Shown here: positions 1-8,679 of the stretch, in pieces
Numbering within the stretch: the stretch's first letter is position 1
Layout: each line of letters begins with the position of its first letter
Source of the DNA: Myxococcaceae bacterium
GTDB lineage: Bacteria > Myxococcota > Myxococcia > Myxococcales > Myxococcaceae
Length of the DNA: 8,679 nt
Assembly: GCA_018262385.1 (NCBI GenBank)
Contig: JAGSPQ010000088.1
Span: 1-8,679, forward strand
Reading direction: 5' to 3'
The notes under the pieces: generated by a model
The model's database searches: none
Told to the model about the DNA's origin: nothing
What the model saw: the letters and a program-made list of their open reading frames with translations, nothing else
Translations under genes and position numbers: made by a program

Positions 1-58
1 CGATCGCCAGCGGCAGGGGCCGCGGGCCCGGCAGTCCGGGATCGGACAGCTCCACCAT
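1..58 (-). CDS. 5' end of an unidentified protein (partial, runs off left edge)
   Basis: An ATG at 58-56 on the minus strand opens a frame that stays open to the window edge and reads MVELSDPGLPGPRPLPLAI. Only 19 residues are visible, so no family can be named. Support is limited but real: third codon positions are almost all G or C, as in the neighbouring genes; a GGTGG that could act as a weak ribosome binding site lies about 7 nt before the ATG; and the upstream 140-bp gap holds operator-like dyad symmetry of the sort expected before a regulated gene. It runs in the same direction as the lon-clpX cluster but is separated from it by the widest gap in the window, so it is probably transcribed separately. 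The true start could lie slightly further inside. Confidence 0.4.
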   Translation of the reverse strand, partial: MVELSDPGLPGPRPLPLAI

Positions 59-113
59 GGTCCAACCACCGACAGGGCGGCCCGCAGCTCTTCCGTTCGG
101 TGGGGTCGGGGGT

Positions 114-130
114 CCGGAGCGACGCTCCGG
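114..130. repeat. Hairpin-forming inverted repeat (7-bp stem, 3-nt loop)
   Basis: CCGGAGC at 114-120 and GCTCCGG at 124-130 form a perfect 7-bp GC-rich stem with a GAC loop. On the minus strand it would lie in the leader of the gene starting at 58 and is not followed by a T-run, so it is not a standard terminator in that direction. On the plus strand it is followed by the T-rich CTCGTTTACTTAATT, but no plus-strand gene ends here. The arm at 124-130 is shared with a second inverted repeat extending to 175. Confidence 0.6.
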
Positions 131-175
131 CTCGTTTACTTAATTAAGTAAACTGGCCAAACGAGCGCGCCGGAG
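125..175. repeat. Imperfect 13-bp inverted repeat enclosing the palindrome
   Basis: CTCCGGCTCGTTT at 125-137 is complementary to 159-175 (AAACGAGCGCGCCGGAG), apart from a 4-nt GCGC bulge; the inner 8 bp GCTCGTTT/AAACGAGC (130-137 and 159-166) are perfect. The 21-nt loop contains most of the 20-bp palindrome. The left arm overlaps both the 114-130 hairpin and the palindrome, so these pairings exclude one another. Confidence 0.5.
134..153. promoter_or_regulatory. Perfect 20-bp palindrome, putative operator
   Basis: GTTTACTTAATTAAGTAAAC is perfectly self-complementary over 20 bp, with no spacer and only four G/C pairs, inside DNA that is otherwise strongly GC-rich. It lies 76 bp upstream of the start codon at 58 and 45 bp past the stop at 199. 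Uninterrupted AT-rich dyads of this size are typical binding sites for homodimeric repressors such as TetR or MarR family members; which family binds here cannot be read from the site. On the minus strand a weak -35-like TTGGCC (158-153 region) precedes it, so the dyad may overlap a promoter for the left gene. No regulator gene is visible in the window. Confidence 0.55.
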
Positions 176-198
176 GGGACCTCGCGCCGCAGCTCCTC

Positions 199-543
199 TC
201 AGCGAAGGCACACCCGCTCGCCCGGCTCGAGCCCCGGCTTCACCGGCAGCAGCTGCTCGTTGCCCCTGGCGGTCACCGCGCAGCGGGCGCCCGGGCCGCA
301 CTGGGCGTCGTCGAGGCAGGGCTCGACGCAGACCCCGAAGGTGGCAAATGGGTCGTCCTTCGGCACCGCGTAGCAGCGCAGCGCCCTGGCGCAGTCGGAG
401 TGGGTCAGGCACTGCAGGTTCGGCCCGCTCTTCACCTTGCCGCCCCGGTTGAACGCGAACATCGCGATCGCCGCGGCGATCGCGAGGAACAGCAGCCACC
501 CCCGCGGGTCCCGCATCGGCTGCTTTGGCGCCGGCTCGGCCAT
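199..543 (-). CDS. Single-pass membrane protein with eight-cysteine extracytoplasmic domain
   Basis: A 114-residue protein with no assignable enzymatic role. Residues 1-15 are polar with basic residues, 16-31 form one hydrophobic helix (LLFLAIAAAIAMFAF), and the basic NRGGKVK follows. The remaining domain carries eight cysteines at 45, 51, 57, 72, 76, 82, 88 and 112, arranged like the CxxxxDC...RC...GVCVEPC...CGPGARC patterns common in small secreted proteins of myxobacteria; up to four disulfides are possible, implying an oxidising, extracytoplasmic location. The helix may be an uncleaved anchor, since no convincing signal peptidase site or lipobox is seen. The ATG is preceded by GAGGGA with an 8-nt gap. 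It starts 57 bp after the lon stop in the same direction and could be the last gene of the run. A functional link to Lon is not shown. Confidence 0.78.
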   Translation of the reverse strand: MAEPAPKQPMRDPRGWLLFLAIAAAIAMFAFNRGGKVKSGPNLQCLTHSDCARALRCYAVPKDDPFATFGVCVEPCLDDAQCGPGARCAVTARGNEQLLPVKPGLEPGERVCLR

Positions 544-557
544 CTGGGACGTCCCTC
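544..557 (-). promoter_or_regulatory. Ribosome binding site of the Cys-rich gene, inside a small palindrome
   Basis: On the minus strand GAGGGA (557-552) lies 8 nt before the ATG at 543. Its 3' half is part of the perfect 10-bp palindrome GGGACGTCCC (546-555), so a short hairpin could partly hide the site in the mRNA. It supports the chosen start. Confidence 0.45.
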
Positions 558-600
558 GACTGCTCTCGGGATGAACGGGAGCCGCGCGGGCCCCCTCTCT

Positions 601-3054
<2,454 letters not shown>

Positions 3055-3059
3055 CTTTC

Positions 3060-3066
3060 TCACCTC
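3060..3066 (-). promoter_or_regulatory. Strong Shine-Dalgarno that fixes the lon start
   Basis: GAGGTGA on the minus strand ends 5 nt before the ATG at 3054. It covers the alternative in-frame GTG at 3063-3061, which has no comparable site of its own at proper spacing. This favours the 817-residue Lon over an 820-residue form. Confidence 0.75.
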
Positions 3067-3084
3067 AGGGCAGGGCTGAACGGG

Positions 3085-3093
3085 CTTATAGCA
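3085..3093 (-). promoter_or_regulatory. Possible extended -10 promoter for lon
   Basis: In the 57-bp gap before lon the minus strand reads TGCTATAAG, an extended -10 element (TGn plus TATAAG, 5 of 6 matches to TATAAT), an AT-rich island in GC-rich DNA. Transcription would start about 24 nt before the lon ATG. No good housekeeping -35 is seen. The overlapping CCCGATGCT and an upstream CCAGAAA, 16 nt apart, loosely resemble a heat-shock sigma-32 promoter, but the -35 lacks its TTG core. Reading only; no transcript evidence. Confidence 0.35.
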
Positions 3094-3111
3094 TCGGGTC
3101 GATCCGCACTC

Positions 3112-5388
3112 TCATTTCTGGCCAGCCGTCGGAGGCACCACCGGCGCGGCGATTGGCGCGGGAGCGGGGGCGGCAGGAGCAGAAGCGGGAAGAACCACGG
3201 ACGCAGGTGCTGTAACGGCCAGGGTCTGGAAGAGAAACGCAATCTGATCGGCCGACGACTCGAGCGCCTTCGCCACCTGGTCCGAGCCGCCGTGGCCCGA
3301 GTGCATCTCGATCCGCAGCCAGGCGAGCGACTGCCCCCGGGTGGCGGTCTGGATCTGGGCGGTGAACTTCCGCGCGTGCATCGGGTCGACCCGGTCGTCG
3401 TGATCGGCCGACATCATCAACAGCGGCGGGTACTTCGCGTTCGCGTTCACCCGGTGGTACGGCGAGTAGGCCTCGAGCACCTTGAAGTCCTCCGCCTTCT
3501 CCGGGTCTCCGTACTCCGGCACCCAGGTCTTCCCGCTGCCAAACAGGTGGTAGCGCACCATGTCGAGCAGCGGCACCGCGCAGATCACCGCGCCGAACAG
3601 CTCGGGGCGCTGGGTCATCGCCGCTCCGGTGAGCAGGCCGCCGTTGCTGCCGCCGCGAATCGCCAGCTTCGCAGGCCGGGTGTAGCCCTCCTTGACCAGG
3701 TACTCGGCGGCGGCGGCGAAGTCGTCGAACACGTTCTGCTTGAACGTCTGCTTGCCCGCGTCGTGCCACGCCTTGCCGTACTCCCCTCCCCCGCGCAGGT
3801 TGGGCACCGCGTAGATCCCGCCCGCCTCCAGCCAGGGGTAGATGAAGCTGGTGAACGCGCTGGTGAGGCTGATGTCGAAGCCGCCGTAGCCGTAGAGCAG
3901 CACCGGGTTGTTCCCGTCTTTCTTCACGTCGGTGCGGTGCACCAGGAACATCGAGATCTTCGTCCCGTCTTTCGAGGGGTAGAAGACCTGGCTCACGGTG
4001 TAGGGGGTGGGGTCGATCGGCACCTCGACCTTCGCCCACAGCGCGCTCTTGCCGGTCTTCACCGAGCTCTTGAAGATCTGCTGCGGCATCGTGAAGCTCG
4101 AGAACGCGTAATAGGCCTCGTCGTCGTCCTCGAGGCCGATCAGGTTGCTGGCGGTGCCGATCCCCGGCAGCTCGATCGTGCGCACCGGCTTGCCGTCGAG
4201 GCTGTAGACCTTCACCTCGCTGATCGCCTTGCGCAGCCCGCTGGCGGCGAGGTGCCCGCCGACCACCGTGACGCTCTCGACCGCCAACTCCTTGTCCTCG
4301 GCGATCAGCACTTTCCAGTCGGCGCGGGCGGGCTTCTTCGGGTCGACCTTGAACACCCGCTTGTTCGGCGCGCCCTCGTCGGTGGTGACGTAGAAGACGT
4401 CCTTCCAGACGTCGACCGAGTACTTGGCGTCGACGCCCTTGATCAGCAGCGTCCAGTCCTTGTCGGCCTTCGGCAGCAGCCGCTTGAAGTAGATGTCGTT
4501 CTCGTTCCAGCCGCGGCTGACGTAGACGAAGAGGTACTTGCCGTCGCGGGTGACGCCGCCGCCGAGGAAGGTCTTCGGGTCGCCGGTGCGCTCGTGGACG
4601 ATCGCGTCGGTCTTCGGATCCTTGCCCAGCTGGTGCAGCCGCAGCTCGGTGTAGCCGGGGCGCTCGCTGATCTTGATCGCCGGGTCGGTGGGCAGCCACT
4701 CGTAATAGAAGGACTTCGAGTCGGGGGTCCAGGTCGGGCCGGCGTACTTCGCCCCCGGGATCACGTCGAGCTGCGACCGGGTGCCCTTCTCGACGTCGAG
4801 CACGTAGAGGGTCGCCTCGTCGGCGGCGTTCGGCTTCTCGGCGAAGACCACCTTCTTGCCGTCCCACGAGGGGCTCCAGGTGCCGAGCGAGACGGTGTTG
4901 TCGGTGCTCCAGGCGTTGGGGTCGAGCAGCAGCTTCTCTTCGCCCTTCTCCCCTTCCCGCCAGTAGACGATCGCCTTCTCCTTGTCCTTGTGGCGGCGGG
5001 TGTAGAAGTACCGGCCGGCCCGCTTGATCGGGGCGCTCACCGCGTCGAGGTAATACAGGTCGTGGTAGCGCTTGAGCAGCGCGTCGCGGCCCGGCAGCGC
5101 CTTGAGCCGCTCGCGGGTGAAGTCGTCCTGGGCCTTCATCCACGCCACCACCTCGGGCGCCTTCTCGTCCTCGAGCCAGCGGAAGGGATCTTTGACCTTC
5201 GTGCCGTGGAGGAACTCTTCAATCACCTGGGTCCGGGTGGGAGGCGTCATGGGAACAGGAGCGGCGGCGGCTTGGGCCGGCGTCCCGGCGTCGACGACGG
5301 CGGTCACCGGGGCTTCGGGTTGAACGGCTTGCTGCGTCGAGGCGCAGGCGGTGTGAAGGGCAAGAGACGCAAGGAGCAGTCGGCGCAT
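3112..5388 (-). CDS. Prolyl oligopeptidase, exported (peptidase family S9A)
   Basis: A serine endopeptidase predicted to cut short peptides after proline. The 758-residue protein has an export signal (MRRLLLASLALHTACAS, two Arg then a hydrophobic core), an Ala/Pro-rich linker to about residue 52, the start of the catalytic fold (DPFRWLED, 67-74), the seven-bladed propeller about 115-450, and the C-terminal alpha/beta-hydrolase domain. Catalytic Ser581 lies in GGSNGG, Asp664 in DHDDRV with substrate-binding Arg666, and His699 in SGHGGS; Trp622 in TWVPEYG matches the proline-stacking Trp. Cys15 could be a lipobox cysteine (LHTAC), but His at -3 is atypical, so periplasmic release and lipid anchoring are both possible. 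Residues 726-758 form an unusual Pro/Ala-rich tail beyond the catalytic domain. The ATG at 5388 has only a weak ribosome binding site (GGGG about 14 nt upstream). It sits 62 bp after clpX and 57 bp before lon, an uncommon insertion into that gene order. Myxococcus xanthus has a characterised family member. Confidence 0.95.
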   Translation of the reverse strand: MRRLLLASLALHTACASTQQAVQPEAPVTAVVDAGTPAQAAAAPVPMTPPTRTQVIEEFLHGTKVKDPFRWLEDEKAPEVVAWMKAQDDFTRERLKALPGRDALLKRYHDLYYLDAVSAPIKRAGRYFYTRRHKDKEKAIVYWREGEKGEEKLLLDPNAWSTDNTVSLGTWSPSWDGKKVVFAEKPNAADEATLYVLDVEKGTRSQLDVIPGAKYAGPTWTPDSKSFYYEWLPTDPAIKISERPGYTELRLHQLGKDPKTDAIVHERTGDPKTFLGGGVTRDGKYLFVYVSRGWNENDIYFKRLLPKADKDWTLLIKGVDAKYSVDVWKDVFYVTTDEGAPNKRVFKVDPKKPARADWKVLIAEDKELAVESVTVVGGHLAASGLRKAISEVKVYSLDGKPVRTIELPGIGTASNLIGLEDDDEAYYAFSSFTMPQQIFKSSVKTGKSALWAKVEVPIDPTPYTVSQVFYPSKDGTKISMFLVHRTDVKKDGNNPVLLYGYGGFDISLTSAFTSFIYPWLEAGGIYAVPNLRGGGEYGKAWHDAGKQTFKQNVFDDFAAAAEYLVKEGYTRPAKLAIRGGSNGGLLTGAAMTQRPELFGAVICAVPLLDMVRYHLFGSGKTWVPEYGDPEKAEDFKVLEAYSPYHRVNANAKYPPLLMMSADHDDRVDPMHARKFTAQIQTATRGQSLAWLRIEMHSGHGGSDQVAKALESSADQIAFLFQTLAVTAPASVVLPASAPAAPAPAPIAAPVVPPTAGQK

Positions 5389-5450
5389 GGACGGGGGAGA
5401 TAACCCCGGCCGGCGGGTGTTCCAAGCGATGGGTGCGGGAAGAACCGCGG

Positions 5451-6740
<1,290 letters not shown>

Positions 6741-6745
6741 GAGTG

Positions 6746-6749
6746 CTCC
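6746..6749 (-). promoter_or_regulatory. Shine-Dalgarno supporting the GTG start of clpX
   Basis: GGAG on the minus strand lies 5 nt before the GTG at 6740. A stronger-looking internal match, AAAGGTGATC, lies just after the start in codons 2-5 but has no start codon at suitable spacing behind it, so it does not move the start. Confidence 0.6.
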
Positions 6750-6783
6750 GGTGGAAAAAGCCTAACCCGGTCTGTTCCCAGCG

Positions 6784-7410
6784 TCACGCTTCGGCCTTGT
6801 TGAGGGAAAGTTCCTCGACTTCTTCGGCCAGTGCCTCGGCCCGCTCCGCCATCGCCCGGGGGACCTTCTTGTTCCCATGCAGTTCGGTGGCGAGCTTTCG
6901 GGCCCAGGCCGCCAGCCGCTTGAGCTGCGCGGCGTCGGTGGGACCCTTCGATTCCGGAGAAGGGAACTGCTCGACCAGCTCGCGCTTCAGCTCGCTGACC
7001 GGGCGATCGTTGTTCCAGATCGAGTCCCGGATGCTGCGGTATTCCTGGGCCGACAGCTGCCCGCGCTCTTCCGCGTCGGCCAGCACCTGCACCACCTCGA
7101 AGGCGGGCGCGGTCTCCACGATGTCGTCCTGGGCCATCGCTTTGGGCTCGTGCTTGTCGAGGAAGCTGAAGCTGCGGGTCAATTTCTCGGCGGTCTGTCG
7201 TTTGATGCGCACCTCTGCGAGGCAGTAGGCCTCGAAGGAGGGATAACCCCACTGCTCGAACAGCGCTTCGTTGCGCACCTTCACCAGCAGCTTGCCCAGC
7301 TCGACCCACGAGGACTTGAACCGCTTGGCGGCGAGCAGCACCGTCTGGCGGAAGGATCCAGGGGGAACTTCGGAGATCTTCGAGGCGAGGGCCGCTTCAG
7401 CGTTCGACAT
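6784..7410 (-). CDS. Conserved-type helical protein of unknown function, possible DNA-binding segment
   Basis: I do not recognise this 208-residue protein with certainty. It has no signal peptide or membrane helix and is predicted cytoplasmic. The central part, about 35-84, contains LGKLLVKVRNEALFEQWGY followed by SFEAYCLAEVRIKRQTAEKL, which reads as several amphipathic helices ending in a basic helix-turn-helix-like segment (IKRQTAEKLTRSFSFL). The C-terminal half is acidic and basic by turns and ends in a helix rich in Ala and Glu (186-202), possibly coiled coil. The whole is lysine- and glutamate-rich with good codon bias, so it is very likely translated. The ATG at 7410 lacks a clear ribosome binding site. 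It starts 46 bp after the GYF/AgmX-like gene and ends 43 bp before clpX. A regulatory role is a guess based on the helix-turn-helix-like stretch; a structural or adaptor role would fit equally. Confidence 0.72.
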   Translation of the reverse strand: MSNAEAALASKISEVPPGSFRQTVLLAAKRFKSSWVELGKLLVKVRNEALFEQWGYPSFEAYCLAEVRIKRQTAEKLTRSFSFLDKHEPKAMAQDDIVETAPAFEVVQVLADAEERGQLSAQEYRSIRDSIWNNDRPVSELKRELVEQFPSPESKGPTDAAQLKRLAAWARKLATELHGNKKVPRAMAERAEALAEEVEELSLNKAEA

Positions 7411-7456
7411 GGACTGCCGTCTTACCTAACGCTCGAGCACCGCGGGCAGCAGTTTT

Positions 7457-8329
7457 TTACCCGGCCTTGCCGATGTTGAAGCTCAGGCTGACCGTCGCCT
7501 GCTCGCCCTCGTAGTTCTTGAACGGCCACTTCTGGAGCTCTTTGAGCAGGCACTCGGGCAGGGTCCCCGACTTGTAGTCCGGGTGATCGACCCACACCTT
7601 GCTGACGTGGCCGTTGTTGCCGATCACGAACTCGATCGGGATCTTCTGCATCTGCCCCGGCTTGTTGATCTGCGCCAGGCAGGGAAAGAGCGTGCGCTGG
7701 TGGGCCTTGACCACGGTGTTGATCGTGCCCTGGTCGAACTTGGCCATCTGCAGCCCGTCGTTGTCGGTCTCGGTGTTCAGCTTCTGCTTGCCGGGGCTGG
7801 GGCCGCTGGGGCGCCCGGGCCCATCGGGCCTGTCCTTCACCGCCACCGCGGTCGGCTTCCGGGGGCCGCCCAGGCCGGGGTAATCGACCAGCTCCTCGTC
7901 GTTGCCGCTGCGCTTGGCGCGGCTGATCGTCGGCGCTTCGACCGAGATCAGATCTCCGTAGGCCAGCTCTTCGGAGCTCTTGCCGGGGGTGTGGACCGCC
8001 AGGTAGTTGCCGACCACCACCACCCCGAGGCCGATCGCCAGCAGCACGCCGGCGGTGATGCCGATCGCCATGTTGCGCTTCTTGTTGGCGGAGGCCTCGG
8101 TCGTCCGGGCGACGTGGTCGACCCGCTTCTTCGCGTCGGCCTTGGCGAGGTGGACCTTGAAGATGTCGATCTCGGCCAGGCGCTGGAAGCGGCCCGAGCC
8201 CATCGCCTGCACTTCACTCTTCGCGTCCAGCTCGTGCGAATAGATCTTCTCGACGATCTTCGCCGCGGGCAGCGGCCCTAAGATCAACTCGCCTTGTCGG
8301 AACAGCCAGGATGGATCGGTCGGCCCCAA
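7457..8329 (-). CDS. GYF-like domain / membrane helix / AgmX-PglI-type C-terminal domain protein
   Basis: A 290-residue inner-membrane protein. Residues 7-58 resemble the GYF_2 fold (DPSWLFRQGELILGPLPAAK...), expected in the cytoplasm. A basic stretch (KKR) precedes one membrane helix at about 87-110. A Pro/Gly-rich linker (about 145-185) leads to a periplasmic C-terminal domain, about 198-288, with IPIEFVIGNNGHVSKVWV and the cysteine pair 217 and 260, matching the TonB-like AgmX/PglI C-terminal domain. The order resembles the myxobacterial gliding-motility protein AgmX/GltJ but lacks its longer N-terminus, so it is a shorter relative and a role in motility is not established. The frame stays open to 8578, but that part is antisense to truA. 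The start is put at TTG 8329, because GGAGGA lies 6 nt before it and the GYF-like domain begins immediately after. It starts the six-gene minus-strand run and is divergent from truA. Confidence 0.78.
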   Translation of the reverse strand: MGPTDPSWLFRQGELILGPLPAAKIVEKIYSHELDAKSEVQAMGSGRFQRLAEIDIFKVHLAKADAKKRVDHVARTTEASANKKRNMAIGITAGVLLAIGLGVVVVGNYLAVHTPGKSSEELAYGDLISVEAPTISRAKRSGNDEELVDYPGLGGPRKPTAVAVKDRPDGPGRPSGPSPGKQKLNTETDNDGLQMAKFDQGTINTVVKAHQRTLFPCLAQINKPGQMQKIPIEFVIGNNGHVSKVWVDHPDYKSGTLPECLLKELQKWPFKNYEGEQATVSLSFNIGKAG

Positions 8330-8332
8330 CGC

Positions 8333-8679
8333 ATGTCCTCCAGAATCACCGCGAGCTGGTGTTGGTATCACGGCGGGCCATTCCGCGGCTACCAGTCGCA
8401 GGCGCAGGGGCCCACCGTGCAGGGCGAGCTGGTCGCGGCGATGGAGGCGATCGGGCTCGAGGTGGGGCCGGTCGCCTCGGGCCGAACGGATCTCGGCGTA
8501 CACGCTCGGATGCAGGTGGTCAGCTTCCGGGTAGGCGACACGCTCCCCGCCTCCGACATTGCCGCACTGCTCAACCAACGGCTGCCGGCCGGCCTGGGGA
8601 TCGCGCAGGTCGCCGACGCGCCGCGGAAGTTCAGCGCCCAGTGGAAAGCGACCGGCAAGGAGTACCGCTACCGGCTGCT
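8333..8679 (+). CDS. truA: tRNA pseudouridine synthase TruA (partial, cut by right edge)
   Basis: TruA converts uridines 38-40 in the tRNA anticodon arm to pseudouridine. The 115 visible residues cover the N-terminal half: the first strand and loop WYHGGPFRGYQSQ (11-23; the family usually has YDGxxFxGxQ), TVQGEL (28-33), the catalytic-Asp motif GRTDLGVHAR with Asp53 (50-59), QVVSF (61-65) and FSAQWKATGKEYRYRL (100-115), matching the conserved FxARxxAxxxxYRY region. The ATG at 8333 gives the usual short N-terminus of about ten residues. No strong ribosome binding site is seen before it; the upstream sequence lies in the start of the divergent gene. It is the only clear plus-strand gene. Confidence 0.92.
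   Translation, partial: MSSRITASWCWYHGGPFRGYQSQAQGPTVQGELVAAMEAIGLEVGPVASGRTDLGVHARMQVVSFRVGDTLPASDIAALLNQRLPAGLGIAQVADAPRKFSAQWKATGKEYRYRL
8336..8341 (-). promoter_or_regulatory. Shine-Dalgarno deciding the TTG start at 8329
   Basis: On the minus strand GGAGGA (8341-8336), followed by CATGCG, precedes TTG at 8329-8327. The ATG inside that spacer (8334) is out of frame. The same bases, read on the plus strand, are the TCC TCC codons 2-3 of truA. Confidence 0.7.

Noticed and set aside
114..153. Rho-independent terminator for the minus-strand gene run
   Set aside because: The GC hairpin has no U-run after it in the minus direction, and the AT palindrome lies on the upstream side; an operator or leader role fits better.
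3055..3063. GTG start for Lon three codons upstream of the ATG
   Set aside because: The GTG lies inside the GAGGTGA ribosome binding site, and Lon relatives begin at the equivalent of MFFGRDDKK.
5389..5450. Terminator or promoter between clpX and the peptidase gene
   Set aside because: Only short GC palindromes (AACCGCGGTT, CCGGCCGG) and poor hexamer matches are present; neither a U-tract nor a convincing -35/-10 pair is seen.
7430..7456. Terminator suggested by the T-run near 7453-7458 and GCTCGAGC
   Set aside because: The T-run is on the plus strand, where no gene ends; on the minus strand it is the A-run after the stop codon, and no stem precedes it correctly.
8330..8578. N-terminal extension of the GYF/AgmX-like protein to a GTG at 8578
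   Set aside because: It would overlap the truA coding region antisense, has no domain content, and a good ribosome binding site places the start at TTG 8329.

Overview
The window is GC-rich bacterial chromosome with strong G/C bias at third codon positions. It most likely comes from the Myxococcota (myxobacteria). The grounds are a Lon that starts like the vegetative LonV type (MFFGRDDKK after start correction), a GYF-type domain joined through one membrane helix to an AgmX/PglI-like C-terminal domain (a combination typical of myxobacteria), and a short membrane-anchored cysteine-rich protein of a kind common there. This assignment is inferred from protein features only.

Almost everything lies on the minus strand, so transcription runs from right to left. 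From right to left: a head-to-head gene pair at 8329/8333, with truA (tRNA pseudouridine synthase, cut by the right edge) on the plus strand and the GYF/AgmX-like membrane protein (7457-8329) on the minus strand. Then come an unrecognised mostly helical protein (6784-7410), clpX (5451-6740), an exported prolyl oligopeptidase (3112-5388), lon (601-3054) and a one-helix, eight-cysteine protein (199-543). The gaps between these six minus-strand genes are all 43-62 bp with no convincing terminator, so they may form one transcription unit. A possible extra promoter lies just before lon. The start of another minus-strand gene is at 1-58.

The core theme is protein quality control. ClpX (unfoldase of ClpXP) and Lon are the two AAA+ proteolytic machines often found in the order tig-clpP-clpX-lon. 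Here clpP and tig are not immediately upstream of clpX, and a predicted secreted or envelope serine peptidase for proline-containing peptides sits between clpX and lon. The flanking small membrane proteins are not known parts of this pathway.

The most unusual non-coding element is the 140-bp gap between positions 59 and 198. It holds a perfect 20-bp AT-only-core palindrome (134-153) in otherwise very GC-rich DNA, nested in inverted repeats whose middle arm can pair with either of two partners. This looks like an operator and/or alternative RNA structure controlling the gene that leaves the window on the left. I saw no tRNA, rRNA, CRISPR array, insertion sequence or prophage gene, and no stretch over 300 bases lacks a gene.
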